This document shows, in pieces, positions 15,565-23,400 of a stretch of DNA of 47,809 nucleotides. The position numbers were made by a program, and so were the translations under genes. Under the pieces are notes generated by a model, which saw nothing but the letters and a program-made list of their open reading frames with translations, was not told where the DNA came from and did no database searches. Position 1 is the first letter of the stretch; every line of letters starts with the position of its first letter. The stretch comes from Synergistales bacterium (lineage in GTDB: Bacteria > Synergistota > Synergistia > Synergistales > Aminiphilaceae). The stretch lies in assembly GCA_021736445.1 (NCBI GenBank), contig JAIPGA010000010.1, positions 1 to 47,809 of the forward strand, in the 5' to 3' direction.

Positions 15565-16389
15565 TTACAGGGGAGGGTCGCTGGTGACGGCGCACTCCGC
15601 TACAAACCGGGCCGGTCCGGTGAGAGAGAGCAGGAGTTCGTCATCTCTGTGCTCGATGGTAACCCTGTTCACCCCTCCAGGGTTCGTCACATCCGTCGGA
15701 GAACCGGTCATCCCCTTCAGATAGGCCGCAACAGCCGCCGCCGTCGACCCTGTTCCGCAGGAGCGGGTGAAGTCATTGACGCCCCGTTCGAAGGTGGCCA
15801 CAGAGAGCCCCGCGTCGGTGACGGCTGCGAAATTCACGTTGGTGCCCTCCGGGAAGTGTTGTTTGTCGTTCTGGATCGCCTGGGCCAGTGCCTCCCTTCC
15901 GTTGCCCCCCGGGGGGCCCTCCATTGCCTCGAAAAAGAGCACCGTGTGGGGAACGCCCACCGTGAGGTGGCAGTAGACGATCTCCCTTCCCATAACGGAA
16001 AGCGTGCCGTCCAGGACCACCGCATCGGGCCGGAGCCTCCCCATGTCGAGGGTGACCTCCCCGCCGCCCACCCAGGCTCTGACAGGGCCCGCCAGGGTGA
16101 CGAAGCTCATCGCCGCCGGGGCGATGCCCCGCTCCCAGGCGTACCGGGCGAGGCAGCGGGCGCCGTTGCCGCACATCTCCCCTTCGCTGCCGTCGGCGTT
16201 GAACAGGCGCATCCCGAAGTGGCGGCCCTGGGCTTCTTCCAGCACCAGCAATCCGTCCGCGCCGAGGGAGCTCCGGCGACGGCAGAGGGTCGCCGCGATC
16301 CCGGAGAGTGCCTCCCTGTCGTATCTCTCCCGACGGTTGTCCAGCACCAGGAAGTCGTTGCCGTTTCCCTCCATTTTTGTCAGTTCCAT
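15565..16389 (-). CDS. dapF: Diaminopimelate epimerase
   Basis: A 274-residue cofactor-independent epimerase interconverting LL- and meso-diaminopimelate. Both catalytic cysteines are present: Cys73 in GEMCGNGARC and Cys211 in SCGTGSTAA, with the N-terminal MEGNGNDFLVLDN motif. The segment before Cys211 is VNDFTRS rather than the usual Glu-rich version, a mild departure. GAAGGAGG precedes the ATG. It lies 85 nt downstream of nhaC on the same strand, probably sharing its promoter, and across the divergent promoter from peptide uptake and diaminopimelate dehydrogenase. That placement suggests a role in using external diaminopimelate as well as, or instead of, lysine biosynthesis. The gap 15400-15564 holds no gene I can support. 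Confidence 0.93.
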   Translation of the reverse strand: MELTKMEGNGNDFLVLDNRRERYDREALSGIAATLCRRRSSLGADGLLVLEEAQGRHFGMRLFNADGSEGEMCGNGARCLARYAWERGIAPAAMSFVTLAGPVRAWVGGGEVTLDMGRLRPDAVVLDGTLSVMGREIVYCHLTVGVPHTVLFFEAMEGPPGGNGREALAQAIQNDKQHFPEGTNVNFAAVTDAGLSVATFERGVNDFTRSCGTGSTAAAVAAYLKGMTGSPTDVTNPGGVNRVTIEHRDDELLLSLTGPARFVAECAVTSDPPL

Positions 16390-16474
16390 GGTCTTCCTCC
16401 TTCGGCAAAGCAGTGCGGCGTCCGCACATGTGCGGGGGCCGCGTCGGATGGTTCGGTGCCGGCGGGACGCCCCG

Positions 16475-18157
16475 TCAGGCGGCCTGTTCCGCCGTGGTGG
16501 TCCCGTCGTCCACCTTGCTGGAGATGATCCAGAAGATCCCCAGGGCCACCGCGATGCCGATCAGCAGATCCACCAGCACCGGCAGTCCCAGGGCCACACC
16601 GGCGTAGCCCGCCAGGGCGCCGGCGGCCGAAACCAGTGCGTAGGGGGCCTGGCTGTTCACGTGGTCCATGTGGTCCGAGCCCGTGAACATGGAGGACATG
16701 ACCGTGGTGTCCGAGATGGGGCTGCAGTGGTCCCCCCAGACGGCGCCTCCGAAGACCGCTCCGATGGTGGGAATGATGGCCTGCATGGGATCGACCCCGG
16801 CGTTCTGGGAGACCGTGTAGGCCAGCGGAACGACAATGGGCATCAGGACGGCCATGGTCCCGTAGGAGGTCCCGGCGGAGAAGGAGATGGCCGCTCCCAT
16901 GATGAAGGTGATGAAGGGGATCCACATGGGCGCCAGCGTGTCGCCGGCGATCCCCACGATGAACTGCGGCGCCCCCACAGCCTTGATGGACGAGCCGATC
17001 CCCCAGGCGAAGATCAGGATCAGCGTTCCGAAGAAGATGGAGCGCATGCCCTCCATGTAGCCGCGGAAGAGGTACTTCCAGGTGGTCACCCCCTGGGCGC
17101 GGTAGAAGACCAGCGTGATGAAGACCGACCCGAAGGCACCCCAGACCAGCGCCTTGGAGCTGCTCCCGGCGCCGATGGCCTCGCGGACACCCACGCCCGG
17201 CCAGCCGCCGGTGACGATGAGCATGGTGAAGATCAGTCCGATCAGCGAGATGATGGGGATCACGAAGTTGACCAGCCGGCGTGGCGTTTTCTCGGCGGGG
17301 ATCAGGTCGTCGCTTTCCACGTTGATGAGCGGTTCGGCGTCGTCGCGGATGATCTTGCCGGTCCGTCTCGCCCGGCGCTCCGCCTTAAGCATGGGTCCGA
17401 AGTCCCGCAGCGTGAGGATGCAGAAGGTCATCAGAATAAGTGCGAGGATGTTGTAGAAGATATAGGGAATGGAGCTCAGATAGGCCACGTAGGGCGAGCT
17501 GTCGATCTCCAGAGCGGAGAACTGGTTGCCGATCTGGCCCACCATGTAGGCGATCCAGGAGGAGATCCCGGCGATGCAGGCGATCGGGGCGGCCGTGGAG
17601 TCGACGATGTAGGAGAGCTTCTCCTTGGAGATGTTGTACCTGGCGGTGATGGGGGTCATCGTCGTTCCGACAACCAGCGTGTTCACATAGTCCTCGAAGA
17701 AGATGATGAATCCGGCGAGTTCCGTCATCAGCAGCGCGCCCTTGACGCTGTTGATCTTGTTGGTGATCCACTGGACCACGGCGTCGATCCCGCCGCCGAC
17801 CCGCATGATCCCCACCAGGCCCCCCATGGTCAGACTGGTGAGGACGATCCGGGCCGACCAGGCGCCGCCCAGGTTGTCCCAGAGGGAGGCCACGGCATTG
17901 CCGAAGCCGGCGATGGGGTTCCCGCCGGCGATCATCGTGCCGGCCACCCATATGCCCAGGAAGAGCGAGGGGATGACCTCCTTGGAGATGATACAGAGTC
18001 CGATGGCGATGATCGGCGGGAGCAGGGAGAGGATACCGAAATTCGATGTCTCGCCGTTGGCGGCGAAGGCGGGAAGAGACAGAAGCAGAAGCGCAGACAG
18101 CACGGAACCGAAGAACAGAAGACGGCGGTCCCGTCGTGACGGAGTACTACTGGACAT
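16475..18157 (-). CDS. nhaC: NhaC-family Na+/H+ antiporter
   Basis: A 560-residue integral membrane protein with about 12-13 helices, belonging to the NhaC/ion transporter group that exchanges Na+ or coupled organic solutes for protons. Characteristic stretches include ELAGFIIFFEDYVNTLVVG near residue 155 and a late segment around AVFGGAVWGDHCSPISDTT. The first 35 residues resemble a cleavable signal (LLLLSLPAFAANGE). The ATG at 18157 has AGAGGTG 6 nt upstream; the GTG at 18175 has none. A strong promoter and a 180-nt leader precede it. Some members exchange amino acids or carboxylates, so with peptide uptake next to it, either sodium cycling for fermentation or a solute/Na+ role is possible. 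Confidence 0.88.
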   Translation of the reverse strand: MSSSTPSRRDRRLLFFGSVLSALLLLSLPAFAANGETSNFGILSLLPPIIAIGLCIISKEVIPSLFLGIWVAGTMIAGGNPIAGFGNAVASLWDNLGGAWSARIVLTSLTMGGLVGIMRVGGGIDAVVQWITNKINSVKGALLMTELAGFIIFFEDYVNTLVVGTTMTPITARYNISKEKLSYIVDSTAAPIACIAGISSWIAYMVGQIGNQFSALEIDSSPYVAYLSSIPYIFYNILALILMTFCILTLRDFGPMLKAERRARRTGKIIRDDAEPLINVESDDLIPAEKTPRRLVNFVIPIISLIGLIFTMLIVTGGWPGVGVREAIGAGSSSKALVWGAFGSVFITLVFYRAQGVTTWKYLFRGYMEGMRSIFFGTLILIFAWGIGSSIKAVGAPQFIVGIAGDTLAPMWIPFITFIMGAAISFSAGTSYGTMAVLMPIVVPLAYTVSQNAGVDPMQAIIPTIGAVFGGAVWGDHCSPISDTTVMSSMFTGSDHMDHVNSQAPYALVSAAGALAGYAGVALGLPVLVDLLIGIAVALGIFWIISSKVDDGTTTAEQAA

Positions 18158-18244
18158 GCATTTCACCTCTTTCACTGAACTCGATCTGTTGCGTCACATC
18201 CTTGGTCTCCTTTGGTGCCCAGACCCTTTTCGGGCAGAGCGGGA

Positions 18245-18294
18245 GTCGGAACCGGGGATCCCGACGGCAGCATCACCGCCCTTTCTGTCGGAAC
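18245..18294 (-). promoter_or_regulatory. nhaC leader with mutually exclusive pairing elements
   Basis: Read on the minus strand, the 5' leader contains CCGAC (18287-18291), then GTCGG (18261-18265), then a second CCGAC (18245-18249). The two CCGAC copies sit in direct repeats of GTTCCGAC. GTCGG can pair with either but not both, a layout seen in switching leaders. The first pairing is extended by an inner GGCGG/CTGCC stem. No known riboswitch class is recognised by eye. Confidence 0.35.
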
Positions 18295-18300
18295 TCGATG

Positions 18301-18315
18301 CTCATTTCTGATGAG
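18301..18315. promoter_or_regulatory. Shared operator candidate, nhaC copy
   Basis: CTCATTTCTGATGAG is a palindrome of form CTCAT-N5-ATGAG, starting about 22 nt downstream of the predicted nhaC transcription start. Its extension GCTCAT...GATGAGTGGT is nearly identical to the ddh copy at 26397-26411, and a third copy lies at 18610-18624. Confidence 0.65.
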
Positions 18316-18343
18316 TGGTAGCGTGATGAGTGATTGCGGGTTC

Positions 18344-18371
18344 AGTATAAGCGAAGATTCTCTCTTGTCAA
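18344..18371 (-). promoter_or_regulatory. Sigma-70-type promoter of nhaC-dapF
   Basis: On the minus strand: perfect TTGACA (18371-18366), a 16-nt spacer and TATACT (18349-18344), with the start near 18337. It faces away from the dipeptidase promoter at 18558-18587, so the two transcripts are divergent across a gap of about 600 nt between start codons. Confidence 0.8.
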
Positions 18372-18557
18372 TGTCGACTTTCTGTGCTGGACGAAGCAGC
18401 CTGGGCGGATAAATCGGGATGGTTGCGATGCCCCGGCGGGAAGGTATCGCCGGAGGATGGTCTGGGTTGTTCGAAATCGTTGTTGCCATGGAATGCAGAC
18501 CTGTGCAGAGGTCGATCATTCCGATGCGAAGGGCTGTTTGAGTTACAATGAGAAGCG

Positions 18558-18587
18558 TTGACAAATTATTGTTTTTTGTGGTAGGCT
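18558..18587 (+). promoter_or_regulatory. Promoter of the dipeptidase-peptide transporter operon
   Basis: A perfect TTGACA (18558-18563) is followed after 18 nt by TAGGCT (18582-18587), a poor -10 that would suit regulated expression. The start would be near 18594, leaving a leader of about 160 nt before the ATG at 18755. Confidence 0.6.
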
Positions 18588-18594
18588 CAAAATG

Positions 18595-18625
18595 GCTCAT
18601 CAAGAGCAAATCATCAGTGATGAGC
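18595..18625. promoter_or_regulatory. Shared operator candidate, dipeptidase copy, within a wider inverted repeat
   Basis: ATCATCAGTGATGAG (18610-18624) aligns with CTCATTTCTGATGAG and CTCATTATTGATGAG from the nhaC and ddh promoters. The left arm also forms a wider repeat, GCTCATCA (18595-18602) with TGATGAGC (18618-18625). The site begins about 16 nt past the predicted start, similar to the nhaC copy. Confidence 0.6.
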
Positions 18626-18640
18626 AAAATGCGCGAGCTA

Positions 18641-18694
18641 TCCGGAGAGGAGGCATGCCGCGGCTGCGCCGACAGGGCATGCCTCCTCTCCGGA
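18641..18694 (+). promoter_or_regulatory. Very stable 19-bp hairpin in the dipeptidase leader
   Basis: TCCGGAGAGGAGGCATGCC (18641-18659) is perfectly complementary to 18676-18694. The 16-nt loop contains CGGC-TGC-GCCG, which can extend the stem. A second hairpin, GCGGTA-GGGA-TACCGC (18705-18720), follows before the start codon. Neither has a T-run. They lie in the transcribed leader and could act as an attenuator, RNA stabiliser or cis-regulatory RNA. Confidence 0.6.
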
Positions 18695-18754
18695 GTGACC
18701 ACCTGCGGTAGGGATACCGCAAGGAACAACAGCATACCAGAGAGGATGTTGCGC

Positions 18755-19780
18755 ATGCCCGGGAATGAAGCGGAAAGGCTGCTGCGTGGGAGTACTGTGG
18801 TGGATGCCCATTTCGACCTGGCTATGGATATCCAGGACAAGTGGGACCGGGGCAGACGGAATGTCCTCCGGGAGGAGTACCTCCCCTCCTTCCGGAGGGG
18901 AGGGCTTGATCTTGTGGTCTCCTCCATCTTTCTCCACAGCTACTTTCTGCCGGAAATGGCCCTCCGGAAGGCTCTGACCCAGATCGGCATACTCAAAAAC
19001 GAGCTTGACGGACTGGGGGATCAGGTGCGCCTCGTGACCTCCCCCGAGGATATGGATGCCGTCCGGAAGGAGGGGCTTCTGGGGATCCTGCTCTCCTTTG
19101 AAGGTCTGGATCCGATCGGCAACGACCTCGATCTCCTGCGGGTCTTCTACGACCTCGGTGTCCGGGGAGCCGGTCTGGTCTGGAGCCGCAGGAACTACGT
19201 CGGCGACGGCTGCTTCCTCTCCCAGCGCCGGGAGGGGCGTAAGGGGGGGCTGACGGATTTCGGTGTTCGGGTGGTGCAGAAGGCGGCGGAGCTCGGGATG
19301 TACATCGATGTCAGTCATCTGAATGACGAAGGCTTCTGGGATGTCATGGAACATGCCGAAGGCCCGGTCATCGCCTCGCACTCCAACTGCCGGGCCCTGG
19401 TGGATTCCCCCAGGAACCTCACGGACGAACAGATCCAGGCGATTGCCCAGAAGGGCGGTGTGATCGGCATGAATGCCTACGCGGCCTACGTGGCCGGGGA
19501 TTTCAGGGAGCGCAGGGCGGGTGCCGGGGATCTTGTGGACCATCTGGATCATGTGGTGGGGCTTGTCGGCGTGGAGCATGTGGGGATCGGTTTTGATTTC
19601 TGCTCCAATTTCGAGGACTTCATGTCCTTTGATGACGGCGAGCTTGAATACGATCTGTTCGAAGGGCACCAGGAGATGCACCTGTGGGTGCGGGCCCTGC
19701 TGGAGAGGGGGTATGGAACGGCGGAGGTGCAGAGGATTCTTGGCGGGAATTTCTGGAATTTCCTGAAACGGTCCCTGTGA
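18755..19780 (+). CDS. Membrane-dipeptidase-type metallopeptidase (family M19)
   Basis: A 341-residue zinc dipeptidase of the renal dipeptidase family, which cleaves dipeptides and, unusually, tolerates a D-residue at the C-terminal position. Metal-binding residues are recognisable: His19 and Asp21 in VVDAHFDLA, Glu in LSFEGLDPIG, His in IDVSHLNDEGF, and His in VIASHSNCRAL. GIGFDFCSNF follows near the C-terminus. No signal peptide is evident from the ATG at 18755, so it should act in the cytoplasm. That ATG has GAGAGG 9 nt upstream; the ATG at 18746 abuts the site. It is first in the peptide uptake operon, 60 nt before the binding protein. Confidence 0.93.
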   Translation: MPGNEAERLLRGSTVVDAHFDLAMDIQDKWDRGRRNVLREEYLPSFRRGGLDLVVSSIFLHSYFLPEMALRKALTQIGILKNELDGLGDQVRLVTSPEDMDAVRKEGLLGILLSFEGLDPIGNDLDLLRVFYDLGVRGAGLVWSRRNYVGDGCFLSQRREGRKGGLTDFGVRVVQKAAELGMYIDVSHLNDEGFWDVMEHAEGPVIASHSNCRALVDSPRNLTDEQIQAIAQKGGVIGMNAYAAYVAGDFRERRAGAGDLVDHLDHVVGLVGVEHVGIGFDFCSNFEDFMSFDDGELEYDLFEGHQEMHLWVRALLERGYGTAEVQRILGGNFWNFLKRSL

Positions 19781-19840
19781 GGCTGCAATGGAAGAGTGAT
19801 TGAACGAATGTCCTGGTACAGAGAAAAGGAGGAGAGAGCA

Positions 19841-21448
19841 TTGAGAAGCTACGTGCACGGTGTTCCGCGTTTCCTGCCGGCAGTTGTGGTGGTGGTGGCC
19901 GTACTGATGCTGTCTGCGGGCGCCTTCGCCGCCGAGAAGGTGTTGACCGTCCCCTACCCGGAGGATCCCCAGACGGCGGACTGTCAGAAGACCACAAGCT
20001 GCTACACCCTGCCGCTGAACTGTTTCGACCGGCTTCTGGAGTGTGTGACCGTGAAACCCGGCGAGTCCAGGCTTGAGCCGGGGCTGGCGGAGAGCTGGGA
20101 GATCTCCGATGACGGGAAGACCTACACCTTCCATCTCCGGGAGGGGGTCTTGTTCCACAACGGAGAAGAGTTGACGGCGGACGATGTGGTCTATACCTTC
20201 GACCGCATGCTGAACCCCAGGACAAAAGCCCTGAATACGGGCATCCTCGATTTTGTCGAGGGCGCCAAGGCCCGGCTTGACGGCGAGGCCGAATCCACGA
20301 AGGGGTTGAAGGCCCTGGACAGGTACACCGTCCAGATCGAGCTGAGCAAGCCCTACGCGCCCTTCCTCGCCGTGATGGCGAGTCCCCAGTCCAGCATTTT
20401 CAACCGCGAATTCACCGAAGCGGCGGGGCAACGGTTCGGGTTGACCCCGGAGACGACCTGCGGCACCGGACCCTTCATTTTGAAGGAGTACGCCCTGAAC
20501 GACCGCCAGGTCCTGACAGCCAACGAGGAGTACTACAAGGGTCCCCCCGAGATCGACCGCCTGGTGATCAAGGTGGTCAGCGACGCCGAGACCATGCGGA
20601 TGCTCTTCGAGGCGGGGCAGATCGATGTCTTCGACTGCGACTACGCCATCTCGCAGATCCCCTACTTCACGCAGAGCAAGAAGTGGAAGGACAACATTGT
20701 CAGCGGCCCCCGGGTCGGGATCTACTATATCAGTCTGAACCAGCGCAAGAAGCCCTTCGACGATGTGCGCGTCAGAAAGGCCTTCCAGATGGCCATCGAC
20801 AGGGAGCTCATCCTGGAGAAGATGTTCTACGGCCGCGGTGTGCTGGCCAATGGCGTGATGCCCAGGGGGCTCGTGGGGTACAATCCCGATCTTGCGGCTC
20901 TGGAGTACAACCCGGAGAAGGCGAGGACGCTCCTCGCCGAAGCCGGCTACCCCGACGGCGCCGACATGACCATCGTCCAGGTCAGCGGCTGGAGCCAGAA
21001 GTGGGTCAAGATCAACGAGATCATCCAGGCCATGGTCAAGGACGCAGGGTTCCGGCTCGATATCAGACAGGTCGATGAGTCGACCTACTACGCCACACGC
21101 AAAACAGGCGATGTCGGGCCCTACACACAGGTGTGGTCTGCGGATTTCAACGATCCCGACAACTTCTTCTATACCTTCTTCGGCAGGAGAGGGACGGTGG
21201 TCCGTTCCTTCAACAACCACAGCCCCGAGGTGTTCGATGCCATCGACCGGGCGCGGGCCATGACCGACCAGCAGGAGCGCATCGCGCTCTACCGCTCCCT
21301 GGAGAAGAAGATCGTCCACGAGCAGGCCGCCTGGGTGCCGCTTTTTACCCTGGATCACGTCTACGTGGTGCGCGACAAGGTGAAACGCTTCGAGGTGCCC
21401 TGGAACGGCTGGAGCGACATGTCCTACTACCCCATGGATGTGCAGTAG
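19841..21448 (+). CDS. Peptide ABC transporter substrate-binding protein
   Basis: A 535-residue periplasmic binding protein of the dipeptide/oligopeptide/nickel family (SBP family 5), the normal length. It has a signal peptide ending near AGAFAAEKVL and no lipobox Cys. Family features include LEPGLAESWEISDDGKTYTF and FHNGEELTADDVVYTFDRML. The start is probably the TTG at 19841, 8 nt after AAGGAGGAG; the longer GTG start at 19796 would put 15 charged residues before the signal. It feeds the two permeases and two ATPases that follow. The ligand is not readable; the downstream peptidases suggest short peptides, perhaps from cell walls. Confidence 0.9.
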   Translation: MRSYVHGVPRFLPAVVVVVAVLMLSAGAFAAEKVLTVPYPEDPQTADCQKTTSCYTLPLNCFDRLLECVTVKPGESRLEPGLAESWEISDDGKTYTFHLREGVLFHNGEELTADDVVYTFDRMLNPRTKALNTGILDFVEGAKARLDGEAESTKGLKALDRYTVQIELSKPYAPFLAVMASPQSSIFNREFTEAAGQRFGLTPETTCGTGPFILKEYALNDRQVLTANEEYYKGPPEIDRLVIKVVSDAETMRMLFEAGQIDVFDCDYAISQIPYFTQSKKWKDNIVSGPRVGIYYISLNQRKKPFDDVRVRKAFQMAIDRELILEKMFYGRGVLANGVMPRGLVGYNPDLAALEYNPEKARTLLAEAGYPDGADMTIVQVSGWSQKWVKINEIIQAMVKDAGFRLDIRQVDESTYYATRKTGDVGPYTQVWSADFNDPDNFFYTFFGRRGTVVRSFNNHSPEVFDAIDRARAMTDQQERIALYRSLEKKIVHEQAAWVPLFTLDHVYVVRDKVKRFEVPWNGWSDMSYYPMDVQ

Positions 21449-21462
21449 GCTGCGGTGGAAAC

Positions 21463-21490
21463 CGGTGGAATGCCCCGCGGGGCATTCCAC
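21463..21490 (+). terminator. 28-bp perfect palindrome between binding protein and permease
   Basis: The arm GGTGGAATGCCCC (21463-21475) and its complement at 21478-21490 form a 28-nt perfect palindrome, so the RNA makes a 12-bp stem with a CGCG loop. No T-run follows. As with the hairpin after tctC, this would favour binding-protein mRNA over the permease message. Confidence 0.65.
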
Positions 21491-21528
21491 CTCCTGCATG
21501 CGCGAGCGGGGGAAGGTGGGGATAAGCA

Positions 21529-22452
21529 ATGTTGCAGTATGCCCTCAAGCGGCTTCTGATAGCCATACCGGTATTGCTGGGCATCACGTTTCTGATATTT
21601 TTTCTGCTTAATGTCGTTCCCGGCGATCCTGTGGCTCTGATGATGAAAGAGAAGGCCAGCGCCGAGGTCATCACCCGGGTCAGAGCCCAGATGCATCTGG
21701 ATGATCCGTGGCCGGTCCGGTACCTCCGATTCCTCTGGGGCGTGCTCCACGGTGATTTCGGCGTTTCCTACAAGCTGCACCGGCCCGTGACGGGGCTGAT
21801 CATGAATGCCTTCCCAAAGACACTGATTCTGGCTTTTTCCGCGGCGCTCTTTTCGTGGATCATCGGGATCCCGGCGGGTGTGCTCTCTGCGGTGAAACAG
21901 TACTCCATTCCGGATTACCTGTTTATGGGATTTTCGTTGACCGGGGTTTCCATGCCCATCTTCTGGTCGGCGCTGCTCTTCCAGTATGTCTTCGCCCTCA
22001 AGCTGCAGTGGTTGCCTGTGGCCGGTTTCTACGGCTGGCAGTACGTCATACTGCCGGCCATCATCCTCGGCTGGAGTTCGGCGGGACTGATCGCCAGGCT
22101 GACCCGGTCGAGTCTGCTTGACGTCATGGGCAACGACTACATCAGAACGGCCCGTGCCAAGGGGGTCAGGGAGGTGCCTGTGATCGTAGGGCACGCCCTC
22201 AAGAATTCCATGCTGCCTGTGGTGACGGTCATGGCCGTGCAGGTCTCGACACTCCTCTCCGGTGCGGTGATCACAGAGAGTGTGTTTGGTATCTCCGGTC
22301 TCGGGCGGGTGGCTGTGGACGCGATCAAAAGCCGGGATATGCCCCTGCTGCAGGGGGCTGTGCTCTTTGCGACCCTGCTGGTGATCCTCGGGAACCTGAC
22401 TGCGGATATCCTCTACTCCTATCTGGATCCCCGCATACGCTACGAAAAGTAG
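21529..22452 (+). CDS. Peptide ABC transporter permease, DppB type
   Basis: A 307-residue inner-membrane permease with six predicted helices and the N-terminal MLQYALKRLLIAIPVLLGIT typical of DppB/OppB. The cytoplasmic EAA loop that docks on the ATPase is at about 200-225 (DYIRTARAKGVREVPVIVGH). It pairs with the next gene to form the channel. GGGGAAGGTGGGG precedes the ATG. It lies 9 nt before the second permease. Confidence 0.93.
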   Translation: MLQYALKRLLIAIPVLLGITFLIFFLLNVVPGDPVALMMKEKASAEVITRVRAQMHLDDPWPVRYLRFLWGVLHGDFGVSYKLHRPVTGLIMNAFPKTLILAFSAALFSWIIGIPAGVLSAVKQYSIPDYLFMGFSLTGVSMPIFWSALLFQYVFALKLQWLPVAGFYGWQYVILPAIILGWSSAGLIARLTRSSLLDVMGNDYIRTARAKGVREVPVIVGHALKNSMLPVVTVMAVQVSTLLSGAVITESVFGISGLGRVAVDAIKSRDMPLLQGAVLFATLLVILGNLTADILYSYLDPRIRYEK

Positions 22453-22461
22453 GGTGACGCC

Positions 22462-23385
22462 ATGGAATCGGAAAAGGAACACAGCATGAACACGGAACAG
22501 GATGGACGTGAACGGTCCGGCGGCACCCGGGAGGGTGGGGGCAGGGATTCCCTTCTGTGGGATGTGCTCCGTGCGTACCGGAAGAACAGGACAGCGCTGC
22601 TGGGTGTGGTGTTCGTCATTGTTCTTGTCGTGCTGGCGGTGTTCGCCCCCTGCCTCTCGCCCGGTGACCCCTACGCGGTGGATCTGAACAGACAGTCGCT
22701 GGCCCCTTCATGGCAGCACTGGTTCGGTACCGACAGCCTGGGACGGGATCTGTTGAGCCGGGTGATCTACGGCGCCCGGATCTCCCTGCTTGTCGGCCTG
22801 GTTCCCAGCTTTATCGCTATCGCCATCGGCGGCGTCCTCGGCGTGGTCAGCGGGTACATCGGGGGCCGGACCGATTTCTGGCTCATGCGGCTCGCCGATG
22901 TGGTGCTTGCCTTTCCTTCGCTGCTGCTTGCCATGGTGGTCATGTACACCCTGGGCGCCTCGCTGTTCAATATCTTTATCGCTCTGAGTCTGGTGGGGTG
23001 GGCCGGCGCCGCCCGGGTTGTCCGTTCCCAGGCCCTCTCTCTGCGCGAGAAGGAGTTTATCGAGGCGGCCAGGGCGATCGGTGTGCGTGATGTGGTGATC
23101 ATCCTGCGGCATATCTTTCCGAACTGCCTGCCGGCGCTGATTGTGCTCTTTACGCTCCGCATCCCCCAGGCCATCATGGCGGAGGCGGGGCTGAGCTTCC
23201 TGGGTGTGGGGGCCCAGCCGCCCACACCCAGCTGGGGATTGCTTGTGTCGCGGGGAAAGGAGTTTCTTTTCTCCGCGCCATGGATCGCCATTCTTCCGGG
23301 GGTGGCGATATTTCTGACGGTGCTGGCCTTCAACTTCATGGGCGATGGCTTTCGGGACGCCATCGACCCGTACATGGAAGACTGA
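22462..23385 (+). CDS. Peptide ABC transporter permease, DppC type
   Basis: A 307-residue permease of the DppC/OppC group with a polar N-terminal extension before the first helix (about residues 43-65), as is usual. It contains HWFGTDSLGRDLLSRVIYGAR near residue 90 and the EAA loop FIEAARAIGVRDVVIILRH near 200. The start is uncertain between the ATG at 22462 and one at 22486 that has AAAAGGA before it. It ends 15 nt before the first ATPase gene. Confidence 0.93.
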   Translation: MESEKEHSMNTEQDGRERSGGTREGGGRDSLLWDVLRAYRKNRTALLGVVFVIVLVVLAVFAPCLSPGDPYAVDLNRQSLAPSWQHWFGTDSLGRDLLSRVIYGARISLLVGLVPSFIAIAIGGVLGVVSGYIGGRTDFWLMRLADVVLAFPSLLLAMVVMYTLGASLFNIFIALSLVGWAGAARVVRSQALSLREKEFIEAARAIGVRDVVIILRHIFPNCLPALIVLFTLRIPQAIMAEAGLSFLGVGAQPPTPSWGLLVSRGKEFLFSAPWIAILPGVAIFLTVLAFNFMGDGFRDAIDPYMED

Positions 23386-23400
23386 GCAGGGGACGTGCCG

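Noticed and set aside
16004-18139. 711-codon plus-strand open frame across nhaC and dapF
   Set aside because: Hydrophilic, repetitive translation antisense to clear membrane and enzyme genes; no start signal.
18548-18754. N-terminal extension of the dipeptidase
   Set aside because: It would begin upstream of the promoter's -35 element and translate through the 19-bp hairpin; the dipeptidase fold starts at the ATG at 18755.
18638-21529. 963-codon open frame on the minus strand
   Set aside because: It runs opposite to the dipeptidase and peptide-binding genes and across the gap between them, has no family resemblance and low-complexity His/Gly/Pro-rich composition, and is explained by GC-rich codon bias of the true genes.
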